The notes: a model not told the origin generated them from the sequence alone. Positions 1 through 8,690 are shown, numbered from the stretch's first letter. The stretch is DNA of 64,000 bases from Flavobacteriaceae bacterium PS02337 (GCA_029959285.1 JASCOE010000001.1:1-64000); one strand, 5' to 3'. Translations and numbers: made by a program.

Positions 1-68
1 CCCTCGACTTGCATGTGTTAAGCCTGCCGCTAGCGTTCATCCTGAGCCAGGATCAAACTCTTCATCGT
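1..68 (-). rRNA. 16S ribosomal RNA, 5' end only
   Basis: Read on the minus strand, this is the conserved start of bacterial 16S rRNA. The universal 27F primer site (AGAGTTTGATCCTGGCTCAG) lies at 42-61, followed by the usual GATGAACGCTAGCGGCAGGC. Placing the 27F site at E. coli position 8 puts the mature 5' end near 68. The rest of the rRNA operon lies beyond the left edge. The GATGAACGCTAGCGGCAGGC variant fits Bacteroidota. Confidence 0.97.
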
Positions 69-235
69 ATATTTTAATATTATATAGTCGATGCTTTCCT
101 ATCGGTTCTTTTCGAATCTTTCAATTCTATTACTCTTATTTCTTTTGTTCTAACATCTCTGTTAAAACGGCTGTCAATTCAATATGTCTACGAACGTGTC
201 TTCTTTTGTTTTTTGCCTGTATCTCAAAGCGGGTG

Positions 236-267
236 CAAAACTAAAACTTCTTTTTGTTTCTCGCAAG
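236..267 (-). promoter_or_regulatory. rRNA operon promoter P1 (proximal)
   Basis: On the minus strand CTTG is followed after 20 nt by TAGTTTTG. This matches the Bacteroidota sigma factor consensus (TTG-type -33 element, TAnnTTTG -7 element). It is followed by CACCCGC, as in the two promoters upstream. Transcription would start near 230, about 160 nt before the 16S 5' end. Activity is inferred; the motif and its repetition are seen. Confidence 0.8.
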
Positions 268-358
268 AAAAATTTAAAAAATTTTGAAACTTTTTTTTGT
301 CTCATTTTTCCAATTCCTCTCCCAATATCCCAATGAACTTTCCCTGTTTTGCGGGGTG

Positions 359-390
359 CAAATGTAAATGCATTTTTCAAATCTCGCAAG
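359..390 (-). promoter_or_regulatory. rRNA operon promoter P2 (middle)
   Basis: The minus strand reads CTTG, 20 nt, TACATTTG, then CACCCCGC. The element lies 123 bp upstream of P1. The CTTGCGAGA around the -33 box is the same as in P1. Confidence 0.8.
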
Positions 391-480
391 CTTTTCCGAA
401 TCTTTTTTTTCAAGAATTTCTTCCCTTCCGATTCTTCCCTACTGCCAGTATTTCGATGAACGCCTTCGCTGTTGCGGGTG

Positions 481-511
481 CAAAAGTACACAACAATTCC
501 AGTTATGCAAG
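481..511 (-). promoter_or_regulatory. rRNA operon promoter P3 (distal)
   Basis: The minus strand reads CTTG, 19 nt, TACTTTTG, then CACCCGC. It lies 122 bp upstream of P2. The A/T-rich stretch further upstream (about 512-545) could serve as an UP-like element, but that is only inference. Confidence 0.78.
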
Positions 512-782
512 CCTTTTTTTAAAGTATTTTTAATATTTTTTATAAGTAGCTGGTTTAGCGTTTTTTACAATACAAAGTTTTTTTCGTGGTTTTGGGGTTA
601 ATTAGGTTTTCAACCATTTTGCTTTATTTTATCTGGTTCTGCCGCGAATCCCTTAAGCGGTAAAGACTGGTTTTTTCTCTATTTTTTTATTCCCGCACAA
701 CCGCTGAAGCCTAAAATTTTCTTTCTCTGCTTAGTTTTTTCTTCTGAAAGCCTCCATTGTTCCCTTTTTTTATTCTGAAAAC

Positions 783-870
783 TGACGCCCTAGCCCCGAT
801 AGTAGCGGAAATCCTTTTTGTGCCGGGGTTCGGCGCAAAAAGATTGCAGCGGATAGCGGGAAACAGCTCC
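783..870. repeat. Intergenic palindromic repeat element near rrn
   Basis: A structured element in the gene-free stretch 69-1030. Its centre is a hairpin (CTTTTTGTGCCG, 5-nt loop, CGGCGCAAAAAG). The flanks read GCCCCGATAGTAGCGG on the left and GCAGCGGATAGCGGG on the right. From memory, elements of this general form are common between genes in Flavobacteriaceae, but I could not check that here. No coding potential is apparent. Outside this element and the promoters I see nothing definable in 512-782 or 871-970. Confidence 0.6.
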
Positions 871-970
871 TTATTATATAAAAGAAACAATAAGATACGC
901 ATGAGAAGCACTGCGGTGCGCCTCTACAGAAAATCGGTTTTAATTTTGTCCTTATATATGTATAAAAATA

Positions 971-1001
971 AACCCGACAGGTTTTGGAAACCTGTCGGGT
1001 T
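971..1001 (-). terminator. Rho-independent terminator of the FtsX-like permease gene
   Basis: A strong stem (AACCCGACAGGTTT paired with AAACCTGTCGGGTT) ends 29 nt after the stop codon at 1031. On the minus strand it is followed by a T-rich run. Nearly the same hairpin recurs at 29602-29634, and a relative at 62333-62363. Confidence 0.85.
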
Positions 1002-1030
1002 GGACACTATGATTAAATAAGTGATTTTAT

Positions 1031-2266
1031 TTAGTCGAAGCGAATTGCTTTTACTGGAGATATCTTCGTTATTATATAGGACGGAATTAAAAGAACCAGA
1101 AAACAAATTGTTACCGTGAGAAGATTTAATAAAAGAATATATATCCAGTTTAAATATACGGGCGCTTGATTTACATAATAGTTTTCTGGATTTAACTGAA
1201 CCAACCCAAATTGCTGTTGTATTAGTAAAATTGAAATACCAATTAAATTACCCCAAAACAATCCGCGGAGAATTAAATAGAAAGCGTTGTATAAAAATAT
1301 TTTTCGGACTGACCAATTATTAGCTCCCATCGATTTTAAAATTCCAATCATTTGAGTTCTTTCTAAGATAAGAACCAACAAAGCGACTACCATATTAATT
1401 GTAGCCACCAAAATCATTACTGCTAAAATAACCACTATATTGAAATCGAATAATTGAAGCCAGTCGAATATATAACTGTATTTTTCTATAATGGTTTTGG
1501 TATCGAGATTAGACGATGTTTGATCGTAAATTTGATTCCCTACTGATTTGATATTATCAAAATCTTTTACAAAAACTTCAAATGCACCAATCTGGTTTTC
1601 GTCCCATTTATTAATTCGCTGAATATGGCGAATATCTCCTATTATATAAGTTGCATCAAAATCTTGAAATCCTGAATTAAAAATTCCGGCAATTTTAAAT
1701 CTGCGACTATTTGGAAGTTTTCCCTGTTCTTCTTTAATAAAAAAAGTATTGAATTGATCTCCGATTTTCAAATTTAGCCGATCAGCAAGAAATCTGGAGA
1801 TAATAACGTCTTCATTTAATGATTTAGAAAAATCAGGCAATTTACCTTCTACAATATATTCTTTGATATTATTCCAATCATAATCTGCTCCCACTCCTTT
1901 GAACACAATTCCTTCGAATGCATTTTCTGTTCTTATAATTCCAGCTTTACTAGCAATTGCCTGAATATGGCTAACTTCTGGAACTGTTTTGAAATTTGGA
2001 TAAAAATCTTGTTTTTTTGAAATTGGAACTGTTGTAATTTCAGAATTATTGTTGTCGTAATTTGAAATTATAATCTGTCCGTTGAAAGCCGAAACTTTAT
2101 CGCGAATTTTTTTCTGCAGGCCAATCCCAGTTGCAACAGAAACAATCATCATTATTATTCCGATTGCAATTGCAGAAATGGCAATTTTTATAATAGGCGC
2201 CGAAATACTGCTTTTATAATCTTTTGCAGTAATAAGTCTTTTGGCTATAAAATATTCTAACTTCAA
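1031..2266 (-). CDS. FtsX/LolC-like ABC transporter permease
   Basis: The 411-residue inner-membrane protein has the MacB/LolC layout: one N-terminal membrane helix (about 24-47), a periplasmic domain of about 220 residues, and three helices in the C-terminal FtsX domain (about 275-400). Family members move lipoproteins or other substrates out of the inner membrane together with a separate ATPase. No ATPase gene is adjacent, so the substrate is unknown. The start appears to be TTG (2264-2266): the frame has no ATG upstream before a stop, and the N-terminus (KLEYFIAKRL) is typical of the family. A terminator follows at 971-1001. Confidence 0.85.
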   Translation of the reverse strand: MKLEYFIAKRLITAKDYKSSISAPIIKIAISAIAIGIIMMIVSVATGIGLQKKIRDKVSAFNGQIIISNYDNNNSEITTVPISKKQDFYPNFKTVPEVSHIQAIASKAGIIRTENAFEGIVFKGVGADYDWNNIKEYIVEGKLPDFSKSLNEDVIISRFLADRLNLKIGDQFNTFFIKEEQGKLPNSRRFKIAGIFNSGFQDFDATYIIGDIRHIQRINKWDENQIGAFEVFVKDFDNIKSVGNQIYDQTSSNLDTKTIIEKYSYIFDWLQLFDFNIVVILAVMILVATINMVVALLVLILERTQMIGILKSMGANNWSVRKIFLYNAFYLILRGLFWGNLIGISILLIQQQFGLVQLNPENYYVNQAPVYLNWIYILLLNLLTVTICFLVLLIPSYIITKISPVKAIRFD

Positions 2267-2361
2267 TTTATAGGTGCTTGGGTTATCTAATTATTCTTTT
2301 ACTCAAAAGTACGTTTTAAAAAGAGAAAACAGGAACTCTTGAAAAAAATACAATTTTTAAT

Positions 2362-2856
2362 TTATAGAGGCAGTCTCTTTTTCATTTCTTCTACAATATT
2401 AAAAGCCGCGGGACAAATTTCTACATTTTTTAATGTTAGATTAGAAATCTGATGAAATTTGTTTCGATCTGTATGCGGAAATTCTCTACAAGCTTTTGGG
2501 CGAACATCGTAAATCATGCAGTAATTTTCATTGTCTAAAAAAGTGCACGGAACACTTTTCAAAACATAATCTTTGTCTTCATCAATTCGAAGATATTGTT
2601 CTATAAATTGTTGTGGTTTTTGCCTAAAATGTTTTGAAATGCGTTCGATATCAGCCAAAGTAAATAGTGGCCCCGTTGTTTTGCAACAATTAGCGCATTT
2701 CAAACAATCGGTTCTTTTAAATTCTGCATTATGCAAATCCTGCATAATGTAATCTAAATTCTTTGGCTGTTTCTTTTTGAGCTTATCGAAATACTTTTTA
2801 TTTTCGTTATGCTTATCTTTGGCCAACTTGCCTAAGTTATTTAAAATCTGTTTCAA
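2362..2856 (-). CDS. YkgJ-family cysteine cluster protein (putative metal-binding)
   Basis: The 164-residue protein carries the CxxCxxCC motif at Cys51, Cys54, Cys57 and Cys58. Three further cysteines follow (about 104, 113 and 123) in the context CTFLDNENYCMIYDVRPKAC. This is the zinc/iron-chelating domain of the YkgJ family (PF03692 type), whose biochemical role is poorly defined. The protein is cytosolic, with no signal peptide. The first 50 residues are Lys-rich. It lies divergently from the methyltransferase gene at 2929. A DUF3109 protein at 55300-55869 is a second Cys-rich protein with a similar metal-binding appearance. Confidence 0.85.
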   Translation of the reverse strand: MKQILNNLGKLAKDKHNENKKYFDKLKKKQPKNLDYIMQDLHNAEFKRTDCLKCANCCKTTGPLFTLADIERISKHFRQKPQQFIEQYLRIDEDKDYVLKSVPCTFLDNENYCMIYDVRPKACREFPHTDRNKFHQISNLTLKNVEICPAAFNIVEEMKKRLPL

Positions 2857-2928
2857 GTTTAAAATTTAAAGTTGATCTGCAAAATTAAGCAACTTTAAAC
2901 TCGAAACCTTAAACTTTAAAATAAAACA

Positions 2929-3636
2929 ATGAAAGATCTTTTTGGAAAAGCGATATTTGATTTTTATACGAATAATTCGCCTGAAGATATTATTACCGAA
3001 ACTTCAATTTCTGAAGAAGACGAAATGAGCGTTGAATACCTTTTTCGCAATTATAATGAAATGCCAAAAATTGAGCAAAAAGCACTTCAATTGGCTCAAG
3101 GAAAAATATTAGATGTGGGCTGTGGGGCAGGAAGTCACGCTTTATCTTTACAAAATGAACGCAATTTAGATGTTACTGCTATCGATATTTCAGAAAAGGC
3201 AATTGAAACCGCTCAGCTTAGAGGCGTTAAAAAAGCTGAAGTAAAAAATATTCTAGATTTTGAAAGCGAAAAATTTGATACTATTTTAGTTTTAATGAAT
3301 GGAACTGGAATTTTTGGAAAATTAAAAAATTGCAATAACTATTTATCAAAACTAAAATCATTATTAAATCCAGGAGGACAAATTTTAATTGACAGCTCTG
3401 ATATTATTTATATGTTTGATGAAGATGAAGATGGCGGAAAATGGATTCCTTCTGAAAATGATTATTATGGAGAACTTACTTTCAATATAAAATATAAAGG
3501 AGAAAAAGAAGAATCTTTTGATTGGCTATACCTAGATTATAACACACTTCAAAATGCTGCAATTGCAAATGGATTAAAATGCGAGCTTATTCTTGAAGGT
3601 GAACATTACGATTATTTAGCAAAACTTTCTGTTTAA
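2929..3636 (+). CDS. Class I SAM-dependent methyltransferase
   Basis: The SAM-binding motif I (ILDVGCGAGSHAL) lies at about residues 60-72, followed by the acidic end of beta-2 (VTAIDIS). This marks a Rossmann-fold methyltransferase of 235 residues. The substrate cannot be read from the sequence. The gene runs 22 nt ahead of the DinB/YfiT-like gene at 3658 and is probably co-transcribed with it. The start ATG at 2929 follows an A-rich leader, as is usual in these genomes. Confidence 0.85.
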   Translation: MKDLFGKAIFDFYTNNSPEDIITETSISEEDEMSVEYLFRNYNEMPKIEQKALQLAQGKILDVGCGAGSHALSLQNERNLDVTAIDISEKAIETAQLRGVKKAEVKNILDFESEKFDTILVLMNGTGIFGKLKNCNNYLSKLKSLLNPGGQILIDSSDIIYMFDEDEDGGKWIPSENDYYGELTFNIKYKGEKEESFDWLYLDYNTLQNAAIANGLKCELILEGEHYDYLAKLSV

Positions 3637-3657
3637 AAACAAAACCAATTCAGTCTT

Positions 3658-4203
3658 ATGAAAGAATTAGATTTAGAAAAATTAAAATATCCTATCGGGA
3701 AGTTTCTTATTCCAGATAATTATTCAGGAGAATATCTTTCTTCCAAAATCAAAGAAATCGAAACATTCCCAAATAGATTAGAAAAAGAAGTAAGTCATTT
3801 GACCAACGAACAATTAGATACGCCATATCGTCCAGATGGATGGACCGTTAGACAGGTTATTCATCATTGTGCCGAAAGTCATATGAATTGTTATATCAGA
3901 ATTAAATGGGCATTAACAGAAAATAATCCTGTTATTAAAGCTTACGATGAAGTACTTTGGTCTGAATTAAACGATAATTTAACAATGCCAATTCAGCCAA
4001 CTCTTGATTTATTGAAAGGATTACATTTCAGATTGGCGTATATCATGAAAAATCTATCTGAAGCTGATTTAGAAAAGACATTTGTACATCCTTCTGATAA
4101 TTTTGAAAATAAAATAAAGAAAATTATTGGAACATATGCATGGCATGGAAATCATCATTTGGCTCATATCACAACTTTAAAAAAGTATAACAACTGGAAA
4201 TAA
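3658..4203 (+). CDS. YfiT/BstA-like DinB-superfamily protein (putative bacillithiol S-transferase)
   Basis: The 181-residue protein begins with YPIGKF and carries the DinB-type metal-binding histidines: HH at 69-70 (WTVRQVIHH) and HxxxH at 166-170 (HHLAH). The length and the N-terminal and C-terminal motifs match the YfiT/BstA group, described as metal-dependent thiol transferases using bacillithiol. Whether this organism makes bacillithiol is not shown here. The gene follows the methyltransferase closely and ends at a bidirectional terminator shared with queE. Confidence 0.8.
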   Translation: MKELDLEKLKYPIGKFLIPDNYSGEYLSSKIKEIETFPNRLEKEVSHLTNEQLDTPYRPDGWTVRQVIHHCAESHMNCYIRIKWALTENNPVIKAYDEVLWSELNDNLTMPIQPTLDLLKGLHFRLAYIMKNLSEADLEKTFVHPSDNFENKIKKIIGTYAWHGNHHLAHITTLKKYNNWK

Positions 4204-4241
4204 AACGTTTCTTTTTTACTCGTATGTGTACATTAATAAAC

Positions 4242-4271
4242 AAAAAATCTCTTCATCTGAAGAGATTTTTT
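4242..4271. terminator. Bidirectional terminator between the YfiT-like gene and queE
   Basis: A near-perfect hairpin (AAAAAATCTCTTCA, TC, TGAAGAGATTTTTT) has A-runs on one side and T-runs on the other. It can therefore terminate both converging genes. Confidence 0.88.
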
Positions 4272-4275
4272 TTAT

Positions 4276-4908
4276 TTATGGTATATTTAAATACTTGTGC
4301 GTCTGTAATGAAACTCTCCATTTTGGATTATTCATCACATAATCGACAATAAGTGGTGTCATTTCTTCTTTTTTACTCCATTCTGGCTGCAAAAACAAGA
4401 TTGCATTGTCATTAACCAATTCTGCTTGTTCTTCAGCAAAAATAAAATCATGTTTATTATAAATAATCACTTTTAATTCGTGAGCATTATCATAAACTGT
4501 TTTTGTTGGTAATTTATTTTTTTTAGGAGAAAGACAAATCCAATCCCAAGTACCTGATAATTCAAAAGCTCCAGAAGTTTCAATATGAACTTTTAGATTT
4601 CTTTCTTTTAATCGATTTGTTAGAAGCGTCATGTCCCAAGATAATGGTTCTCCACCTGTAACCACAACTGTATCGGCATATTTTGCCGCATTATCTACAA
4701 TTAAATCAATACTCGTTGGCGGATGAATTTCTGCATTCCAGCTTTCTTTCACATCACACCAATGACATCCAACATCGCATCCTCCAATTCTAATAAAATA
4801 AGCAGCCCGACCCGTATGCGAACCTTCTCCTTGAATGGTGTAAAATTCCTCCATCAAAGGAAGCATAGCTCCTTTATTTACTTCTAATTGTATTTCTTTT
4901 GGTAACAT
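4276..4908 (-). CDS. queE: 7-carboxy-7-deazaguanine synthase
   Basis: A radical SAM enzyme of 210 residues that converts 6-carboxytetrahydropterin to 7-carboxy-7-deazaguanine on the way to queuosine. The FYTIQGEG motif at about 22-29 is characteristic of QueE. It is followed by the cluster-binding CX3CX2C at Cys44, Cys48 and Cys51 (CDVGCHWC). A GGEP motif further on is the usual SAM-binding strand. A likely promoter lies just upstream on the minus strand (TATCTTTG at 4927-4934, with TTTG 17 nt before it). queA of the same pathway is at 29654. Confidence 0.93.
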   Translation of the reverse strand: MLPKEIQLEVNKGAMLPLMEEFYTIQGEGSHTGRAAYFIRIGGCDVGCHWCDVKESWNAEIHPPTSIDLIVDNAAKYADTVVVTGGEPLSWDMTLLTNRLKERNLKVHIETSGAFELSGTWDWICLSPKKNKLPTKTVYDNAHELKVIIYNKHDFIFAEEQAELVNDNAILFLQPEWSKKEEMTPLIVDYVMNNPKWRVSLQTHKYLNIP

Positions 4909-4956
4909 TCTAATATTTTAAGAGTGCAAAGATAGTCAATAAAATAGATAACAAAA

Positions 4957-4985
4957 AAACCGATAGTTTTTTGAACTATCGGTTT
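4957..4985 (-). terminator. Terminator at the end of the TonB/TPR operon
   Basis: The hairpin AAACCGATAGTT / AACTATCGGTTT, followed on the minus strand by a T-run, sits 24 nt after the TPR gene stop. It closes the exbB-to-TPR operon. It also lies close to the -33 region of the queE promoter. Confidence 0.85.
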
Positions 4986-5008
4986 CTTAATTTATTTTAA
5001 AATCTAAA

Positions 5009-6676
5009 TTATTTTAAAGATTTAATAGATTGCGCTGCGTAAGCATTTGCAGGATCTAACACTAAAGTTTTATTGAAATATTCAAGAGCTTTAGCTTTGT
5101 CTGTATTAGCGTAAGCTGCACCAATACTGTTGTAAGCTTCTACAAACTTTTTAACTACAGCTGGTTTTGCTACTTCTTCAGCACCTTTTGCAGTGATTTT
5201 AGTAACATAATCTTCATAGTTTTTAATAATCATATCATCTTTGTCTAATAAAGAATTGATTCTTGCTTTGTATAAATATGCTTCATCATAACTCGGAGCA
5301 GTAGTCAAAATTTTATCAAAAACTGCATCAGCTTTAGCTAAAGCAACAGCATCACGACTTTCTTTTGGCTTGCTTGCATTACCATAATACAAAGAAATAC
5401 CATAATAAACACTATCATCTAAATAATTTTTAGACTCAGGATTGTTTGATCCAAGTTCAAAAATAGAAGCCGCTTGAGCATATTGTTTTTTACCGAACAA
5501 TTCTTTTCCGAAATCAGCAAATTCCTCAACTACTAATGGCTCTAATTCAATTGCTTTTTTGATATCAGCTAAACCTGAATCAAAAGCAGCTTGATCAATT
5601 GTACCGTCAGCAGCTGTTCCTTTTTTAATTTTAGATAATCCTAAATAGTAGTAATCTCTACCAATTACTTTATTTCCTGGAGCTTTAATGTAATCTTCAA
5701 TAGATTTAATAGCTACATCAACATTTCCGTTTTCGTAAGCAGCATATCCTAAATATCTGTAGATTCTAGGATTTACTTTATCCTGAGCAATCATTTTGTT
5801 TGCAACAGTTTCTAATTGTTTGTAATCTTTAACCAAGATCAAGAAATCTGCATGACGCATTTTAGAATCAAGAGAGTAATCCGTTAAACTTAAATACTTC
5901 TCGTAGTTTGTAATTGCATTTTGCAAATTAACTTTAGCAGTAGAAGGTTTGTTTCTTGCCCACTTGTAATATGTTTCAGCAAGCTCTCTGTAAACTGGTC
6001 CGTAGTTAGCATCTAAAGCAATGACTTCATTAAATGATTTAATTGCTTCGTCGTAAGATTTAGCTCCTTTCAATAAAACTCCTAATTGCATTTTTGCTCT
6101 TAGCAAAGTATTGTCAGCTGTAAAAGCATCACGGTAAGCTTTGTAAGCATCATTTTGATTGTTTGAACCATAATATGCATCACCAATAGCTAAAAGCGCT
6201 TGAGCATTTTGAGGATCAACTAATAATGCACGTTTTAAAACTTCAACTGCATTTTTATAATCTGGATTCTCAGAATTCATATAAGCTCTAGCGATATAAA
6301 TAAATTCATTTACATCTTTCTTTCTGATGTCTTTAGTCGCTAAAGCAAAGTTTGCCTGAGCTGCCGCTGTATTTTTAGCATCAAGATCTAATTGTCCTAG
6401 ACCAATGTAGCTCAAGTTTTTCTTATCTGAAGCTTGTAATCCATTATTGTAATAGATTTTAGCAGAGTCTACTACAGACTGATTTAAATAAACGTTACCT
6501 AAAACAAAATTTGCTTCACCATCTGAAGGTTTAGCTTTGATGATTGATTTAAGCAAACTTTTTGCTTTATCAAATTGCTCTGCATCAATTGCCTTTTTTG
6601 CTTGGTTGATGTCTTGCGCTTTTGCCGCAGTAGCCGAAACCACTAATGCAAGACTAAAAATTTTAAATTTATTCAT
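5009..6676 (-). CDS. Secreted tetratricopeptide repeat protein, end of the TonB operon
   Basis: The 555-residue protein starts with a Sec signal peptide (cleavage likely after AKA, about residue 20) and is then built almost wholly of TPR helices. Repeat units such as AQALLAIGDAYYGSNNQNDA recur throughout, so it is probably a periplasmic scaffold. It is the last gene of a run transcribed from exbB, 16 nt after the PstS-like lipoprotein gene. It may assemble or sense the TonB complex, but nothing in the sequence proves that. Codon use looks like that of its neighbours. Confidence 0.85.
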   Translation of the reverse strand: MNKFKIFSLALVVSATAAKAQDINQAKKAIDAEQFDKAKSLLKSIIKAKPSDGEANFVLGNVYLNQSVVDSAKIYYNNGLQASDKKNLSYIGLGQLDLDAKNTAAAQANFALATKDIRKKDVNEFIYIARAYMNSENPDYKNAVEVLKRALLVDPQNAQALLAIGDAYYGSNNQNDAYKAYRDAFTADNTLLRAKMQLGVLLKGAKSYDEAIKSFNEVIALDANYGPVYRELAETYYKWARNKPSTAKVNLQNAITNYEKYLSLTDYSLDSKMRHADFLILVKDYKQLETVANKMIAQDKVNPRIYRYLGYAAYENGNVDVAIKSIEDYIKAPGNKVIGRDYYYLGLSKIKKGTAADGTIDQAAFDSGLADIKKAIELEPLVVEEFADFGKELFGKKQYAQAASIFELGSNNPESKNYLDDSVYYGISLYYGNASKPKESRDAVALAKADAVFDKILTTAPSYDEAYLYKARINSLLDKDDMIIKNYEDYVTKITAKGAEEVAKPAVVKKFVEAYNSIGAAYANTDKAKALEYFNKTLVLDPANAYAAQSIKSLK

Positions 6677-6692
6677 CTTTATCGTAATTAAT

Positions 6693-7616
6693 TTATTCTT
6701 TATCTTTTATAATATCATTTCTTATTTTAAGTTTTCTTCCTGGTGTTTTATATGGAAGCAAACCAGATTTCAAAACGATTCTTTGTCCAATGTCACCAGC
6801 TACAAAAGAAGCAAATCCCATTCCCAATCCTGAGTAACCCTGACAGTTGATTATAAACAAATCACGTGCCAAAGGATATTTCTCTTCTCCCAGATCATTT
6901 TGCGTTGGACTGTAAAACCCTCCACCTTTTAATCCCTGAACACTTAAAATATTTATTTTTTTAATAGTTTCTGTCATGTCTGGGGTAGGTTGATACAGCC
7001 AATTAACACCAATCACACCAATCATTCCGTCATTTTCAGAAACAAATTTGATTACTTCATTATTTTTTTTAAAAGAAAAAATTCCAGCTTTAGACAATTC
7101 TTTAACCTTTGCCAAGTCTTTCATATAACGAACTGTACTTGAATTCGGATTATCGAAAACCAAACCTTTAATTTTTGAATCTGACTTACCTTGCAAAAAA
7201 TCAATCACAGTTTTCAACGCAATTAATGTATCATTATTGTTCTTGTTTGAAATAAATGCAATTGCATCGTGAGCAAAAGGCGTAACACGTGGGTTTATCT
7301 TGCTTTTATCAAAGCGAGTTAATTCTTCTTTTGTTAAATTTCTAGTTGTTACTGCAACCTTAGTCTTTTGATTCAACAAATCATTAATAACTTCAGCTTC
7401 TGATTTTGCTTTAACTATAATTTTTGCATCATAATAAGTTCCTTCAAAAACAGCAACTTCATCGTCTACAATTTGTTTTACTGTTTCATCTACCGCAACA
7501 TCAATTGATCCTTTTAAAATAGTTTCTTTCTCAGCTTCATTTTTGCTTTTTTGGTTACACATGGCAAACAAAAAGACAAAAACTATCAAACCTAAAGCTT
7601 TACTATATTTCAACAT
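6693..7616 (-). CDS. PstS-like substrate-binding lipoprotein in the TonB operon
   Basis: The 307-residue protein has a lipoprotein signal ending at a lipobox Cys (VFLFAMCNQ, Cys about 20). The PBP-like domain that follows resembles phosphate-binding PstS proteins: the first strand reads GSIDVAVDE, a VAVTTRNLTKEEL stretch follows, and the end reads SFVAGDIGQRIVLKSGLLP. No PstCAB transport genes are near. Its place between the 76-residue membrane protein and the TPR gene suggests a role tied to the Exb/TonB machinery rather than classical phosphate import. That role is inference. Confidence 0.78.
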   Translation of the reverse strand: MLKYSKALGLIVFVFLFAMCNQKSKNEAEKETILKGSIDVAVDETVKQIVDDEVAVFEGTYYDAKIIVKAKSEAEVINDLLNQKTKVAVTTRNLTKEELTRFDKSKINPRVTPFAHDAIAFISNKNNNDTLIALKTVIDFLQGKSDSKIKGLVFDNPNSSTVRYMKDLAKVKELSKAGIFSFKKNNEVIKFVSENDGMIGVIGVNWLYQPTPDMTETIKKINILSVQGLKGGGFYSPTQNDLGEEKYPLARDLFIINCQGYSGLGMGFASFVAGDIGQRIVLKSGLLPYKTPGRKLKIRNDIIKDKE

Positions 7617-7618
7617 AA

Positions 7619-7849
7619 CTATTGTTCTTTTTGATTAATTAATCTTAAAAATCTAATACCCGAATATACTATCAGTAATCCTCCGAAAGCATATCTGTAT
7701 TTAGGTTCCATGTCTAGCGGAAGCTTTTTCCAAAACATAATCATTAAACCGAGTACAAGATAAATTAAAAAAAACAGTATTCCTAAAACAAGAAGAAATC
7801 GCTCTTTGAGCGATTTCTTCTGAATATTATTAAGCATATCTTTTAACAT
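7619..7849 (-). CDS. Small two-helix membrane protein in the TonB operon
   Basis: This 76-residue protein has two predicted membrane helices (about 20-42 and 51-68) and basic ends. Its start codon overlaps the tonB stop codon by one base (TAATG), which indicates translational coupling. I do not recognise a family. Its position between tonB and the PstS-like gene suggests an accessory part of the same complex. Confidence 0.75.
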   Translation of the reverse strand: MLKDMLNNIQKKSLKERFLLVLGILFFLIYLVLGLMIMFWKKLPLDMEPKYRYAFGGLLIVYSGIRFLRLINQKEQ

Positions 7850-8652
7850 TATTCTGCAGATGCTATAGTAATAGGAAGAGAGTATAATACCCTAACTTTT
7901 TTACCATTTTGCTCGCCAGGAGTCCATTTTGGACATTTTTTAAGAACACGAATTGCTTCTGCTCCTGTACCGTAACCGATATCCCTTAAAACTTTAATGT
8001 CGGTTAATGAACCGTCTTTTTCAACTACAAACGTAACGTAAACTTTACCTTTTAATCCTTCTTCCTCTGGAGTTTTATAATTGTTTCCTACGAATTTGTA
8101 GAATTTATCAATTCCTCCTGGGAAATCTGGTTTCACTTCGATACCAGCTGTATTATATACATTGTTATCTTCTGCTACTACCTCTGATACTGGACCTTTT
8201 CCAACTGGCTCATCTACAGTTAAAACTGCATCTGGATCTCCTTTGATAGTTTCAGCACCAACTTTTTTGTCCTTCAAATCCACAATTTTTGGTGGATCTT
8301 CAGTTACTTCTTCTGCTTTCGCAACCACCGGTTTTACGAATTTCACCTGATCCACTTTTGGTGGTGGTGGTGGTGGTGGTGGTTGATTTGGTTTAATTTC
8401 CTCTTTTTTCTTTGGAGGTAATTTTACCGTTGCAATCTTAATATCGTTATTCTCTTCTACTTCCGAAGAATCAGGTAAAAAACTTGCAATAAGAGGTGCA
8501 GCAACAGCAAAGCTAAAGATAAGTGAACCGATTACAAGTGCTTTCACAGTTGTTTTTCCGTTCGATTTTCTCAGCTCGTATGCTCCATATATCTTATTAC
8601 GTCCTTCGAATACGATATCAAGCCACTGATTTTTTATAATATCTAATTTCAT
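7849..8652 (-). CDS. tonB: Energy transducer TonB
   Basis: The 267-residue protein has a cytoplasmic N-terminus with the EGRNKIYGAYELRKS motif typical of Bacteroidota TonB. One membrane helix follows (about 36-58). Then comes a periplasmic linker with eight consecutive prolines (91-98) and a C-terminal TonB domain (about 185-267: VYVTFVVEKDGSLTDIKVLR). It transmits proton-motive force from ExbB/ExbD to outer-membrane TonB-dependent transporters. It overlaps the following small gene by one base and follows the second exbD by 38 nt. Confidence 0.93.
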   Translation of the reverse strand: MKLDIIKNQWLDIVFEGRNKIYGAYELRKSNGKTTVKALVIGSLIFSFAVAAPLIASFLPDSSEVEENNDIKIATVKLPPKKKEEIKPNQPPPPPPPPKVDQVKFVKPVVAKAEEVTEDPPKIVDLKDKKVGAETIKGDPDAVLTVDEPVGKGPVSEVVAEDNNVYNTAGIEVKPDFPGGIDKFYKFVGNNYKTPEEEGLKGKVYVTFVVEKDGSLTDIKVLRDIGYGTGAEAIRVLKKCPKWTPGEQNGKKVRVLYSLPITIASAE

Positions 8653-8690
8653 ATCTCTTGATTTTTAATTTGATAAAAATAAGACTGCTC

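Noticed and set aside
174-491. 105-residue minus-strand ORF upstream of 16S
   Set aside because: It runs across the three rRNA promoter units, and its repeated SFAPA/TFAPRK words come from the promoter repeats.
757-1020. 87-residue plus-strand ORF
   Set aside because: It crosses the palindromic element and the permease terminator, with no protein-like conservation visible.
8350-8390. Run of GGT triplets
   Set aside because: It encodes the eight-proline linker of TonB on the minus strand and is not a regulatory microsatellite.
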